Below are positions 23,981-33,089 of a stretch of DNA of 64,000 nt, piece by piece. Positions within the stretch are counted from its first letter, which is position 1; each line of letters starts with the position of its first letter. A program made the translations under genes and the position numbers. The stretch covers positions 5,642,001-5,706,000 of the forward strand of contig NZ_CP108095.1 of assembly GCF_036194065.1 (NCBI RefSeq). Direction: 5' to 3'. Source of the stretch: Streptomyces sp. NBC_00239 (lineage in GTDB: Bacteria; Actinomycetota; Actinomycetes; Streptomycetales; Streptomycetaceae). Under the pieces are notes generated by a model that saw only the letters and a list, made by a program, of their open reading frames with translations, was not told where the DNA came from and made no database searches.

Positions 23981-25120
23981 TCAGCCGCAGGTCAGCGGGG
24001 CCTGCTGGAGGGGGATCGGCCGGGGGGCCGCCGGGGCGGCGGGCGGCGGGACGAACCGTACCTCCGGCGGGGCCTGGGGGACCGTCAGGTTCACCACCCC
24101 GCACGGCACGTCCGCCGTCGCGTACGGCAGCCGCAGCACGCCCTCCCGGGTCCACATGCCGGTCCCGCCCAGCCACCCCACCGGCGCCCCCAGCCGGAAC
24201 AGGTACCGGTCCGCCGGCCGCCACAGCCCCAACCGGCCGCCGTCCAGGCACAGCGCCACCGCGCAGTTCTCCGGCATCAGGATCTGCCCCGGCTGCACCG
24301 CGAACGGCACCGCCGCCGCGCCCTCCTCCCGCAGGCACTCCGGGAAGCGCACCGGCCGGGCGCTGCCCAGCACCCCCCAGCCCAGCCGCGGTTCACCCGG
24401 CGCGTCCGAGCGGATCAGCAGCAGCCCGCTGTCCGGGTCCGCGAGCAGCAGCCGGTCGTCGCTGTCCTCGGCGATCTGGAGCAGCGGCGACACCTCGCCG
24501 CCCCGGCCGAGGTCCACGGCGACGGCCTTGGTGCGGCCGTCCTGCTCCCGGTCCAGGGCCAGCAGGCCGCCCGCGCGGTCCAGCCACACCCCGCCCGAGC
24601 ACCGCCCGGGCACCACCGCGGCCTGCCGCGGCCCGGTGCCGGCGCCGGTGATCTGCCACACCTCCGTGGCGTCGGCGCGCGCCGCGAGGGCGAACGTCCC
24701 GCGGCCGTCCGGCGCCGGCGGCAGCAGGGTCAGGCCGGTGTAGTCCGCCGCCTCGATCCCGCCGAGCGGCAGCTCCCCGGTGCGCGGCCCGGCGGCCGCC
24801 CCCGTCGGGTACAGCAGCGCGAAGGCGTGCCGGCCGGCCACCCGGCGGTGGATCAGGACCCGCCCGTCGGCCAGCGCGAGGAGCCCGCTGTCGGCTTCCT
24901 CCGGCTGCCCCAGCGGAAGCGGTACGGCGTACGGTTCGGGTCCGCCCAGCGTCCAGCGCTCGGGGAACCGGGCCTCCCCGTCGCCGGCGAGCCGGGCCGC
25001 GTACGAGCCGTCCGCCGCGATCGCGAACGCGGTTCCGGCCGCCGTGGGGGCGGTCGGAGCGGTGCTCGGCGCGGTATTCGGGGCGGCCGGCGCGGCGGGT
25101 TCGATGGCACAGGCGGTCAT
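23981..25120 (-). CDS. Hypothetical protein, beta-propeller-like
   Basis: 379 aa, ATG preceded by GGAGGTGACGCACG. The body has repeated short beta-rich units with Asp/Gly turns (FAIAADGSYAARLAG, GLLALADGRVLIHR, GVWLDRAGGLLALDREQDG, DRLLLADPDSGLLLIRSD, CLDGGRLGLWRPADRYLFRL), which suggests a propeller fold. Four scattered cysteines (PGRCSGG, FPECLRE, PENCAVALC) may pair. No signal peptide is clear; the N-terminus is Ala/Pro/Thr-rich. It resembles a conserved Streptomyces protein of unknown function. Confidence 0.7.
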   Translation of the reverse strand: MTACAIEPAAPAAPNTAPSTAPTAPTAAGTAFAIAADGSYAARLAGDGEARFPERWTLGGPEPYAVPLPLGQPEEADSGLLALADGRVLIHRRVAGRHAFALLYPTGAAAGPRTGELPLGGIEAADYTGLTLLPPAPDGRGTFALAARADATEVWQITGAGTGPRQAAVVPGRCSGGVWLDRAGGLLALDREQDGRTKAVAVDLGRGGEVSPLLQIAEDSDDRLLLADPDSGLLLIRSDAPGEPRLGWGVLGSARPVRFPECLREEGAAAVPFAVQPGQILMPENCAVALCLDGGRLGLWRPADRYLFRLGAPVGWLGGTGMWTREGVLRLPYATADVPCGVVNLTVPQAPPEVRFVPPPAAPAAPRPIPLQQAPLTCG

Positions 25121-25535
25121 CGTGCGTCACCTCCGGGGAGGAAGCTAGTTTTCGCACTTCCTGCCGAACAACGCGAGCACGCCCACTTCACACATAAGGG
25201 TGGCCGCCCGGCGGTTCGCCTGTGAAAGGCGAGACGACTGTGCTCCAGGCGGGCAGCAGGTACGGAGCCCCAGGTCAGCCCGCCGTGCCGCGGAGCGGCC
25301 CGTCCCCGTCCGCCGTGCCGCCGAGTCGTTTCTGCGTCTCCCGGGTCAGCTCGAGCCGCGCCCCCGGCGAGTACCGGAGGTCGGGCAGCAGTTCCTGCCA
25401 CAGCCGTTCGGGCCGACACCGGCCGGATCGGCGCGGGCCCGGGGGCGGAACCGCGGGCGCCGGTGATTCCCCGCTCCAGGTCCGCCGATCAAGCCGGGAC
25501 GGGCCGACGGCGCCACGGACGGTAGCCTTGCCCCC
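25121..25535. other. Intergenic region, no gene seen
   Basis: This is the promoter side of both the propeller-like gene and the Nif3-like gene. A small hairpin TCGCCT-GTGAA-AGGCGA lies at 25216-25232. Reading frames here lack a ribosome site and look like shadows of composition. I see no RNA gene or palindromic repeat. Confidence 0.5.
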
Positions 25536-26405
25536 GTGCCCCGTCTGTCTGAAGTCATCGCCGCGCTCGACGCCCTCTGGCCGCCCGCCCGGGCCGAGGA
25601 GTGGGACGCCGTCGGCACGGTCTGCGGAGACCCCGACGCCGAGGTGTCGACGGTCCTGTTCGCCGTGGACCCGGTCCAGGAGGTCGCCGACGAGGCGATC
25701 AAGCTGGGCGCCGGCCTGCTGGTCACCCACCACCCGCTCTACCTGCGGGGGACGACGACCGTCGCGGCCTCGACCTTCAAGGGCAAGGTCGTGCACACCC
25801 TGATCAAGAACGACGTCGCCCTGCACGTCGCGCACACCAACGCGGACACCGCCGACCCCGGGGTCTCCGACGCCCTGGCCGGCGCCCTCGACCTGCGGAT
25901 CACCGGCCCGCTCGTGCCGGACCCCACCGACCCGTCGGGCCGCCGCGGCCTCGGCCGGATCTGCGCCCTCGACCACCCCGAGACGCTGCGCGAGTTCGCC
26001 GCCCGGGCCGCCGCCCGGCTGCCCCGTACCGCCCAGGGCATCCGCGTCGCCGGAGACCCGGACGCGCTGATCCGTACCGTCGCCGTCAGCGGCGGCAGCG
26101 GCGACAGCCTCTTCGGGCAGGTCCGCGCCGCCGGCGTGGACGCCTTCCTCACCGCCGACCTGCGACACCACCCGGTGTCCGAGGCCCGCGAGACCAGCCC
26201 GCTCGCCCTCGTCGACGCCGCCCACTGGGCCACCGAATGGCCCTGGTGCGAGCAGGCCGCGGCCCAGCTCGACGCCGTCTCCGAGCGCCACGGCTGGGGT
26301 CTGCGGACCCACGTCTCGCGCACGGTCACCGACCCCTGGACCGCGCACGCGCCGTCCGAAGCACCCACGATGTCCTCTTCTCACCCCACAGGAGCCCCCA
26401 ACTGA
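25536..26405 (+). CDS. Nif3-like dinuclear metal centre protein
   Basis: 289 aa, GTG start. The metal-binding segment GLLVTHHPLYLRG and the C-terminal TADLRHHPVSEAR and LVDAAHWATEWP are the hallmarks of the Nif3/YbgI family, a toroidal hexamer with a two-metal site. Its biochemical role is unresolved; GTP cyclohydrolase-like activity has been proposed for some members. It is followed immediately by the zinc-ribbon gene and then RNase H, a common actinobacterial order. Confidence 0.92.
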   Translation: MPRLSEVIAALDALWPPARAEEWDAVGTVCGDPDAEVSTVLFAVDPVQEVADEAIKLGAGLLVTHHPLYLRGTTTVAASTFKGKVVHTLIKNDVALHVAHTNADTADPGVSDALAGALDLRITGPLVPDPTDPSGRRGLGRICALDHPETLREFAARAAARLPRTAQGIRVAGDPDALIRTVAVSGGSGDSLFGQVRAAGVDAFLTADLRHHPVSEARETSPLALVDAAHWATEWPWCEQAAAQLDAVSERHGWGLRTHVSRTVTDPWTAHAPSEAPTMSSSHPTGAPN

Positions 26406-27145
26406 ACGCCGAGCCCGCCGACCAGATCCGACTTCTCGACGTCCAGGCCCTGGACGTCCGGCTGTCTCAGCTCGCACACAAGCGCAACACGCTGCCCGAG
26501 CTCGCCGAGCTGGAGTCCCTGACCAAGGACCTCAGCCAGCAGCGCGACCTGCTCGTCGCCGCGCAGACCGAGGAGAGCGACACCCAGCGCGAGCAGACCA
26601 AGGCGGAGCAGGACGTCGACCAGGTGCGCCAGCGCGCCGTCCGCGACCAGCAGCGCCTGGACTCCGGCGCGGTCGGCTCGCCGCGCGACCTGGAGAACCT
26701 CCAGCGCGAGATCACCTCGCTGGCCAAGCGCCAGGGCGACCTGGAGGACGTGGTCCTGGAGGTCATGGAGCGCCGCGAGTCCGCCCAGGAGCGGGTCGTG
26801 GAGCTCACCGACCGGGTCTCCGCGATCCAGGGGAAGACGGACGACGCGACCGCCCGCCGCGACGCCGCCACCGCCGAGATCGACACCGAGGTCGCCAAGC
26901 TCTCCAAGGACCGCGAGCTGGTCGTCGGGTCGATCCCGGCCGACCTGGTCGCCCTGTACGAGAAGATCCGCGTCAAGCAGGGCGGCGTCGGCGCCGCCAA
27001 GCTGTACCAGCGCCGCTGCCTGGGCTGCCAGATCGAGCTGGACATCGCCGAGGTCAACGAGGTCAAGTCGGCCGCCGCGAACAAGGTCGTCCGGCACGAG
27101 AACTGCGGCCGCATCCTGGTCCGTACGGCCGACTCGGGCATCTGA
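26402..27145 (+). CDS. Coiled-coil C4 zinc-ribbon protein, apparent CTG start
   Basis: 247 aa. Residues about 10-180 form a long coiled coil (ALDVRLSQLAHKRNTLPELA, LENLQREITSLAKRQGDLE) and the C-terminus has a zinc ribbon with CLGC and a later ENCGR. This is the CT398-like family, with a proposed nucleic-acid or trafficking role. No ATG, GTG or TTG lies in frame near the expected N-terminus. CTG 26402, overlapping the Nif3 stop (CTGA) and preceded by ACAGGAG at good spacing, fits the conserved N-terminus NAEPADQIRLLDVQALD. The next in-frame GTG is inside the coiled coil. Confidence 0.85.
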   Translation: MNAEPADQIRLLDVQALDVRLSQLAHKRNTLPELAELESLTKDLSQQRDLLVAAQTEESDTQREQTKAEQDVDQVRQRAVRDQQRLDSGAVGSPRDLENLQREITSLAKRQGDLEDVVLEVMERRESAQERVVELTDRVSAIQGKTDDATARRDAATAEIDTEVAKLSKDRELVVGSIPADLVALYEKIRVKQGGVGAAKLYQRRCLGCQIELDIAEVNEVKSAAANKVVRHENCGRILVRTADSGI

Positions 27146-28512
27146 TGCCGCGGTTTGTCGTCGAGGCCGACGGGGGGTCCCGGGGCAACCCGGGGCCCGC
27201 GGGCTACGGGGCGGTCGTCCTCGACCCCGTCACCGGTGAGACGCTCGCCGAGCGGGCCGAGTACATCGGTGTCGCGACGAACAACGTGGCCGAGTACAAA
27301 GGCCTGATCGCGGGCCTGAAGGCCGCCGCCGAGCTCGCGCCGGAGGCCGCCGTCCTGGTGCGGATGGACTCCAAGCTCGTCGTCGAGCAGATGTCGGGCC
27401 GCTGGAAGATCAAGCACCCGGACATGAAGCCGCTCGCGGCGGAGGCGGCACGGATCCTGCCCGCCTCCCAGGTGACGTACGAGTGGATCCCGCGCGAGCG
27501 CAACAAGCACGCGGACCGGCTCGCCAACGAGGCCATGGACGCGGGCAAGCGCGGCCGGCAGTGGGAGCCGTCGGCCTCCACCGCGGCCCTCGACACGGGC
27601 GCGGCCCGCAGCCTGGCGACCCCGCCGCCGGCCGGACCCGTGGGCGACGCCGCCGCGGGCGCGGCCGCCGCGCGCGCCGCCCTGGCCTCGGCCCGCGGCA
27701 CCACCGCACCCCGCGGGGCGCACGCCGCGGGCGGAGCGCACGCAGCGGACACCCTGTTCGCCGACGAACCCGCGAGCGGGACGGCCGTACCCGGGGCCAC
27801 CGCACCCGGTACCGCCGTAGCAGAAACGGCACCTCAGCCCGCCGCCCCCGTCGCCGCGCCCTCGGCCGGCTGGTCGGGGCCGGACCTCGGCACGCCCGCG
27901 ACCTTCGTGCTGCTGCGGCACGGCGAGACCGCCCTGACCCCCGAGAAGCGGTTCTCGGGCAGCGGCGGCACCGACCCGGAACTGTCCGAGACCGGCCTGC
28001 GCCAGGCCGACGCCGTCGCCCGGGCGCTCGCGGCCCGCGGCACCATCGAGACGGTGGTCTCCTCGCCGCTGCGCCGCTGCCGGCAGACCGCCCAGGCGGT
28101 CGCCGACCGGCTGGGGCTCGCGGTCACCGTCGACGAGGGACTGCGCGAGACGGACTTCGGCGCCTGGGAGGGCCTCACCTTCGCCGAGGTGCGCGAGCGC
28201 TTCCCCGCCGACCTCGACGCCTGGCTCGCCTCCCCGAAGGCCGCCCCGACCGGCGGAGGCGAGAGCTTCGCGACGGTCGCCCGGCGGGTCGCCGCCGCCC
28301 GCGACCGGCTGCTCGCCGCGCACCGGGGCCGTACGGTGCTGCTGGTCAGCCACGTCACCCCGGTCAAGACGCTGGTCCGGCTGGCCCTCGGGGCGCCGCC
28401 GGAGTCGCTGTTCAAGATGGAGCTGTCGGCCGCTTCGCTGTCGGCGGTCGCCTACTACGCGGACGGCAACGCCTCGCTGCGGCTCCTGAACGACACCTCG
28501 CACCTGCGCTGA
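27145..28512 (+). CDS. Bifunctional RNase H / acid phosphatase
   Basis: 455-aa fusion like mycobacterial Rv2228c. The N-terminal RNase H type I domain shows EADGGSRGNPGPAGYG, NNVAEYKGLIAGL, VRMDSKLVVEQMSG and HADRLANEAMDAG, the D-E-D-D metal site. After an Ala/Pro/Thr-rich linker (about residues 150-245), a histidine-phosphatase domain starts with FVLLRHGETALT (phospho-histidine RHG), with SSPLRRCRQTA and VSHVTPVKTL. It removes RNA from RNA-DNA hybrids; the phosphatase half resembles alpha-ribazole phosphatase. The ATG overlaps the zinc-ribbon stop. Confidence 0.95.
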   Translation: MPRFVVEADGGSRGNPGPAGYGAVVLDPVTGETLAERAEYIGVATNNVAEYKGLIAGLKAAAELAPEAAVLVRMDSKLVVEQMSGRWKIKHPDMKPLAAEAARILPASQVTYEWIPRERNKHADRLANEAMDAGKRGRQWEPSASTAALDTGAARSLATPPPAGPVGDAAAGAAAARAALASARGTTAPRGAHAAGGAHAADTLFADEPASGTAVPGATAPGTAVAETAPQPAAPVAAPSAGWSGPDLGTPATFVLLRHGETALTPEKRFSGSGGTDPELSETGLRQADAVARALAARGTIETVVSSPLRRCRQTAQAVADRLGLAVTVDEGLRETDFGAWEGLTFAEVRERFPADLDAWLASPKAAPTGGGESFATVARRVAAARDRLLAAHRGRTVLLVSHVTPVKTLVRLALGAPPESLFKMELSAASLSAVAYYADGNASLRLLNDTSHLR

Positions 28513-28530
28513 CGGGGACCACCACGTACG

Positions 28531-28562
28531 AAGGGGCCCGCACCAACCGGTGCGGGCCCCTT
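28531..28562. terminator. Bidirectional terminator between RNase H and rnpB
   Basis: A perfect stem-loop of 14-bp arms (AAGGGGCCCGCACC and its complement) with an AACC loop lies between the stop of the plus-strand fusion gene and the 3' end of the minus-strand RNase P RNA. It can serve both convergent transcripts. Confidence 0.85.
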
Positions 28563-28573
28563 CTCACGCATGT

Positions 28574-28989
28574 GCAGAACAACCGGAGCTGTACGCCGGG
28601 TTCTGTCGCCCGGTGACCTCGCGGTCGCCGGGGAGACGGCCATCCATCTAGGACCGGCGTTGCCGCCGGCCTCGTGCGGTCTACCCGCGAACTCGGGCGG
28701 GCAGCCCTCAATCGTCCGCGCAGGGCCCGCCGTCCGAAGACGGCCGACCCATCTTGACCTTGCTCCAGGTGGGGTTTACCTAGCCGCCTGAGTCACCTCA
28801 GGCGCTGGTGGTCTCTTACACCACCGTTTCACCCTTACCGGCGGCCGAAGCCGCAGGCGGTCTGTTCTCTGTGGCACTGTCCCGCGGGTCACCCCGGGTG
28901 GGCGTTACCCACCACCCTGCCCTGTGGAGCCCGGACGTTCCTCGGCGGGACCGGAGTCCCGTCGCGGCCGCCCGCTCTGGTTGTTCTGC
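28574..28989 (-). ncRNA. rnpB: RNase P RNA (class A)
   Basis: The catalytic RNA of RNase P, about 416 nt. On the minus strand the universally conserved segments are visible: GAGGAACGTCCGGGCTCC near the 5' side, AGGGTGGTGGGTAACGCCC, AAGGGTGAAACGGTGG and, at the 3' side, AGACCGCACGAGG and GACAGAACCCGGCGTACAG. The ends pair as helix P1: GCAGAACAACC at 28979-28989 with its complement at 28574-28584. It matures the 5' ends of tRNAs. Exact ends are inferred from P1. Confidence 0.95.
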
Positions 28990-29025
28990 GCCTGCCATGC
29001 TACCGGCTGCCCCGGGGCCCGCTCG

Positions 29026-29240
29026 ACCTCCACCGGTCCGAGCAGCGGCGCCTACGGAATCACCGCGGTCTCCTCCGGCGGCTGCACCACCCGCTCGAAC
29101 CCCACCTGCACCTCGTACGAGCAGATCAACCGAGCCACGGTCGACGGCCTCGAAACGCTCACGAGCGCGAGCGGCTGCGCCATCACCGTCACCGGCGGCA
29201 CCGAAGTGGACCACGCCTCGGGCACCTACAGGGGCGACCG
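29026..29240 (+). pseudogene. Fragment of a secreted cysteine-containing protein gene
   Basis: In one reading frame the DNA encodes SSGAYGITAVSSGGCTTRSN followed by PTCTSYEQINRATVDGLETL, SGCAITVTGGTEVDHASGTY, a coherent protein-like stretch with three cysteines and none of the Arg/Pro/Gly bias of a shadow frame. It resembles part of a small secreted Streptomyces protein, but there is no start, signal peptide or proper end: it runs into rnpB upstream and the RNB gene downstream. I read it as a remnant left by an insertion, deletion or recombination next to rnpB. The parent family is recalled only vaguely. Confidence 0.5.
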
Positions 29241-29290
29241 CCGTGGCCGCCCCCGGCACCGGGTCCGGGCGGCCCGGCGGCCCAGGCGCC

Positions 29291-30730
29291 TCAGGCCGGG
29301 GCGAAGAGGATCTTGGCGGTGCCCGGGTCGGCCTGCGTGAGCCGCACCCGGATCCGCTCGCCCAGCGGCACCGGCGAGCCCGACTCGATCCGGCCCACCA
29401 CCGCGGGCTCCTCCAGGTGCACGGTCCCCACCCGCGGCTCCCGCTCCTTCACGTCGATCACCGTCGCGTCGAAGGTCTCGCCCACCCGGTCCTTCAGCAC
29501 GGCCGCCTCGACCAGGTCCACGCACTCCCGCTCCACCGTGTTGGCGAGCCTGCCGCCCTCCGCCATCTCCTTCGGCAGGTCCGCCAGCGCGGCCACCGCC
29601 CACTCGGGCGGCTCCCGCCCGGCGACCGCCGCCACGCACAGCTCGCCCGCGTACCGGTCCACCAGCCGCCGCAGCGGCGCCGTGCAGTGCGCGTACGGGG
29701 CGGCCACCGCCGAGTGCAGCGCCGGGTCGGGGGTCCGGCCGCCCTCGAAGACCGTGTAACCCGCCCCGCGCAGCAGCGCCGTGCACTCCTGGAGGAACGC
29801 CGCGTGCCGGGGCACCCGCGGATCCAGGGAGCGCACCAGCTGCGCGTACGGGACGTGGTGCGGCCAGTCGATGTGCAGGGCCGTCGCCGCCCGCCGCAGC
29901 CGGCCGACCGCGCCGTCCGGGGCGCTCGGCAGGGTCCGCAGTACGCCGGTGCCCGCCGCCAGCATCAGATCCGCCGCGGCCATCCCGGTCAGCAGCGAGA
30001 TCTGCGCGTTCCAACCGTCGGCGGGCCGCGGCGCCCGGTAGCTCAGCTCGAACCGTCCGTCCCGCTCGTCGATCTCCTGCTCGGGCACGTTCAGGGACAC
30101 CCCGCCGCGCTCCGTCTCCAGCGCCTCGCGCAGCAGCCCGATGTCCTTCAGCAGGGCGAGCGGCTCCTCGGCGGTACCTCCGTCGATGGCCCGCTGCACG
30201 CCCTCGTAGTCCAGCCGGGACCGGCTGCGCACCAGCGCCCGGCGCACCTCCGTGGCCACGGCCCGGCCCTGCGCGTCGAGGTCGATCCGCCACAGCAGCG
30301 CCGGGCGGGTCTGCCCGGGCAGCAGGCTGGCGGCGCCCTCGGACAGTGCGGCCGGGTGCAGCGGCACCTTTCCGTCGGGGAAGTACAGGGTCATCACCCG
30401 CCGGTGCACCTCCGCGTCGAGCGCGCCGCCCGGGGTGACGAACGCGGCCACGTCCGCGATGGCGTAGTGCACCCGGAAGCCGCCGCCCGGCCGGCGCGCC
30501 AGGTGCACGGCCTGGTCCAGGTCGACCGAGCCCGGCGGGTCGATGGTGAACATCGGCAGGTCGGTGGCGTCCGACTCGGGCAGGCGCGGCTCCCGGGCGG
30601 CGCGTTCCGCCTCGGCGAGCACCGCGGCCGGAAACTCAGAGGGCACCTCCAGGCTCGTCCGCAGGTCACGCAGGGCGGCCCGCAGCGGATCCCCGGCTGC
30701 GCCGGTCATGTGCATGTGGCGGCGTGGCAT
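29291..30730 (-). CDS. RNB-domain ribonuclease (RNase II/R family)
   Basis: 479-aa 3'-5' exoribonuclease. The catalytic core shows FTIDPPGSVDLDQAVHLARR (metal-binding aspartates), YAIADVAAFVTPGGALDAEV, RVMTLYFPDGKVPLHPAALS and HCTAPLRRLVDRYAGEL. It is shorter than RNase R and lacks an obvious N-terminal cold-shock domain. A C-terminal part (VGETFDATVIDVKEREPRVG) may be a small RNA-binding barrel. This short form is typical of actinobacteria. Position next to rnpB is suggestive but not evidence of joint control. Confidence 0.93.
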   Translation of the reverse strand: MPRRHMHMTGAAGDPLRAALRDLRTSLEVPSEFPAAVLAEAERAAREPRLPESDATDLPMFTIDPPGSVDLDQAVHLARRPGGGFRVHYAIADVAAFVTPGGALDAEVHRRVMTLYFPDGKVPLHPAALSEGAASLLPGQTRPALLWRIDLDAQGRAVATEVRRALVRSRSRLDYEGVQRAIDGGTAEEPLALLKDIGLLREALETERGGVSLNVPEQEIDERDGRFELSYRAPRPADGWNAQISLLTGMAAADLMLAAGTGVLRTLPSAPDGAVGRLRRAATALHIDWPHHVPYAQLVRSLDPRVPRHAAFLQECTALLRGAGYTVFEGGRTPDPALHSAVAAPYAHCTAPLRRLVDRYAGELCVAAVAGREPPEWAVAALADLPKEMAEGGRLANTVERECVDLVEAAVLKDRVGETFDATVIDVKEREPRVGTVHLEEPAVVGRIESGSPVPLGERIRVRLTQADPGTAKILFAPA

Positions 30731-30855
30731 GGCCCGAGCCTATGGCCGCCGGGGCGGGGCGGCACGGTGAGCGGGCGACGCGGCGGGGCGGGCGGTTCAC
30801 CTACCCTGGCAGAGGGGCCGCACCCCCTGCTCGTACGTAATGAAGGAGAACCGCC

Positions 30856-31656
30856 GTGCTCGTCCTGCTGCCGCCGTCCGAAGGAAAGGCCGCCGGCGGC
30901 TCCGGCGCACCCCTGAAGGCCGAGGGGCTGTCGCTGCCCGGGCTGGCCGGGGCGCGCGCGGCCGTCCTCGACGAACTCGTCGAACTGTGCCTGACCGACG
31001 AGGAGCGGGCCCGCGACGTGCTCGGCCTCAGCGAGGGCCTGCGCGGCGAGATCGCCAAGAACGCGGAGCTGCGGACCGCCGGCGCCCGCCCGGCCGGCGA
31101 GATCTACACCGGCGTGCTGTACGACGCCCTGGGCCTGGCCACGCTCGACGCGGCCGCGCGGGCCCTCGCCGAGCGCTCGCTGCTCGTCTTCTCCGGGCTG
31201 TGGGGTGCCGTGCGGGTCACCGACCGGATCCCCTCCTACCGCTGCTCGATGGGCGTGAAGCTGCCGGCGCTGGGCGCGCTCGGCGCGTACTGGCGGGGCC
31301 CGATGGCCGAGGTGATGCCGGCGGCGGCCGGCGACGGGCTGGTCCTGGACCTGCGGTCCTCGGCGTACGCGACCGCCTGGAAGCCGAAGGGCGAGCTCGC
31401 CGGGCGGACCGCTACGGTCCGGGTGCTGCAGTCGCAGATGGTCGACGGGGTCGAGAAGCGGTCCGTGGTGAGCCACTTCAACAAGGCGACCAAGGGGCGG
31501 GTGGTGCGGGACCTGCTGCGGGCGGGAGCGGTCCCTCGGTCGCCGGCCGAACTGGTCGTCGCGCTGCGGGACCTGGGGTACGTGGTCGAGGGGGAGCCCC
31601 CCGCGAAGCCGGCGAAGTCCTGGCCCCTCGACATCATCGTCACCGAAATCCACTGA
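30856..31656 (+). CDS. yaaA: Peroxide-stress protein YaaA (DUF328)
   Basis: 266 aa, GTG start preceded by GAAGGAGAACC. The N-terminus LVLLPPSEGKAAGG and the C-terminal SHFNKATKGRVVRDLL are diagnostic of YaaA/DUF328, which in E. coli limits free iron during peroxide stress and has a DNA-binding fold. It diverges from the RNB ribonuclease gene. Confidence 0.93.
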   Translation: MLVLLPPSEGKAAGGSGAPLKAEGLSLPGLAGARAAVLDELVELCLTDEERARDVLGLSEGLRGEIAKNAELRTAGARPAGEIYTGVLYDALGLATLDAAARALAERSLLVFSGLWGAVRVTDRIPSYRCSMGVKLPALGALGAYWRGPMAEVMPAAAGDGLVLDLRSSAYATAWKPKGELAGRTATVRVLQSQMVDGVEKRSVVSHFNKATKGRVVRDLLRAGAVPRSPAELVVALRDLGYVVEGEPPAKPAKSWPLDIIVTEIH

Positions 31657-32222
31657 CCGCCGACCCATCAGGCTCCGCCGGGGGGGCCGGGGCGCGGAGC
31701 CGGAGCGGGGTCCGGGCGGAGCCCGGCAACCCTGCGCACCCTCCAGCCGCCCGGGGTTCGGGCGGAGCCCGCCAGCGCCGCGCCCCCTCCAGCCGCCCGG
31801 GGTTCGGGCGGAGCCCGCCAACCCCGCGCCCCCTCCAGCCCCTCCGGCGCTTGAGGAGCGGGTCCGGGCGGGGCCCGGCAACCCTGCGCACCCTTCAGCC
31901 GCCCGGGGTTCGGGCGGAGCCCGGCAGCCCCGCGCCCCCTCCAGCCCCTCCGGCGTTTGAGGAGCGGGTCCGGGCGGAGCCCGGTGCCCGGCGTCAGCCG
32001 GGTTGCAGTCTTGGGGCTCCGCCCCAAACCCCGCGCCTCAAACGCCGGCGAGGCTGGAGGTTGCGCCCCAAGGCGCCGACGTCGCTGGGGATTGCCCGCC
32101 GGGCGGGAGGTGCTGCCAGGGCGCCGACGTCGCTGGGGGTTGCCGGCCGGGCGGCACGTGCCGCCAAGGCACCGGCGAGGCCGGGGTCGGCCGTGGGCAG
32201 CCGGCGGGGGCGGGTCGCGGGG
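31657..32222. repeat. Expanded palindromic repeat array
   Basis: At least four copies of a GGTTCGGGCGGAGCCCG-centred hairpin separated by CGCCCCCTCCAGC-like spacers lie at 31700-31960. A full repeat copy follows (right arm CCTCAAACGCCGGCGAGGC near 32036-32054), then three units with GGCGCCGACGTCGCTGGGG. No gene is supported. The array separates the convergent yaaA and Prim-Pol-related genes. Confidence 0.75.
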
Positions 32223-32972
32223 TCAGCGGCTGAGGGGCCAGGCGACCGGGTGAGGGTCGTGGTCGGCTCCCTCGGCATGCCGAGCACACGCATCCGTCAG
32301 CGTCTCCAACAGCGTCAGCGGATCCGGCAGCGGATACTCCGGCCCCCGCACCCAGGCGACTTCCAGCTCACCCGGCAGCCGCGCCGGCGGCACCAGCACG
32401 TAGCTGCCGCGGCAGTGCCACCGCAGCCCCGGATGCTCGTCCATGGTCTCGGGATGGCAGTCCAGTTCGCACGGCCACCACTCGTCCTCGTCCTCGGGCG
32501 TACCCCGCGTGGCGGTGAAGAACAGCATGCGCGCGTGCCCGCCGGTGCCGCCGGACTCGGCGACGGGTCCGACGTCGATGCCCGCTGCCAGCAGCCGTTC
32601 CAGCGCGCTGACCCCGGCTTCCAGCGGCACGTCCAGCACGTCGTGGACCATGCCGGTCGCGGTGACGAAGTTGGCGTGGGGCTGGTTGCGGGCCCATCGC
32701 TCGACCTGGGCGCGGTCGGTGGTCGACTGCGTCTGCCAGGCGAAGGACAGCGGATGCCGGGCGGGCGTCGGACAGCCGATCCGCTCGCACGAACACCGGT
32801 AGCCCACCGGATGGGCGGCCGGCGCCAGCGGCATCCCGGCGGCGGCGAAGGCCAGGAGCAGCGCTTCGCGCTCACGGCCGGGGTCGTCGACGGCCGGCTT
32901 GCGGAACCTGCCTAGCCACTGGGCGAACCTGCCCTGCTCGCCGCGTTTGTCGCGGCCGGACTCAGACCCCAT
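32223..32972 (-). CDS. Prim-Pol-related conserved protein
   Basis: 249 aa. ATG 32972 has GAGGGGATTG before it; longer in-frame starts up to 33047 read through the promoter. The sequence has CERIGCPTPARHPLSF with cysteines and histidine, RWARNQPHANFVTATGMVHD, and EWWPCELDCHPETMDEHPGL. Streptomyces proteins of this type are annotated as bifunctional DNA primase/polymerase N-terminal (Prim-Pol) proteins. Here LDVPLEAG stands where the catalytic acidic DxD would lie, so catalysis is doubtful. The role is unknown. Confidence 0.7.
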   Translation of the reverse strand: MGSESGRDKRGEQGRFAQWLGRFRKPAVDDPGREREALLLAFAAAGMPLAPAAHPVGYRCSCERIGCPTPARHPLSFAWQTQSTTDRAQVERWARNQPHANFVTATGMVHDVLDVPLEAGVSALERLLAAGIDVGPVAESGGTGGHARMLFFTATRGTPEDEDEWWPCELDCHPETMDEHPGLRWHCRGSYVLVPPARLPGELEVAWVRGPEYPLPDPLTLLETLTDACARHAEGADHDPHPVAWPLSR

Positions 32973-33089
32973 CAATCCCCTCACCATCACCGTTGCCCCG
33001 GCAGACCACCCCATCGTCCCACCATCCTGCGCCCCAGGTGACCGCACTGCCCAAGCCGGAGGCCCGGGAAGCCGGATGTGAGGCGAATG

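Noticed and set aside
25222..25535. Candidate small protein gene ahead of the Nif3-like gene
   Set aside because: Ser/Arg/Pro-rich frame without a ribosome site that runs on into the Nif3-like gene in the wrong frame.
31672..32200. Possible small genes inside the repeat array between yaaA and the Prim-Pol-related gene
   Set aside because: Frames consist of repeated Gly/Ala/Arg/Pro words translated from the repeat units and recur in every repeat locus; no ribosome sites.
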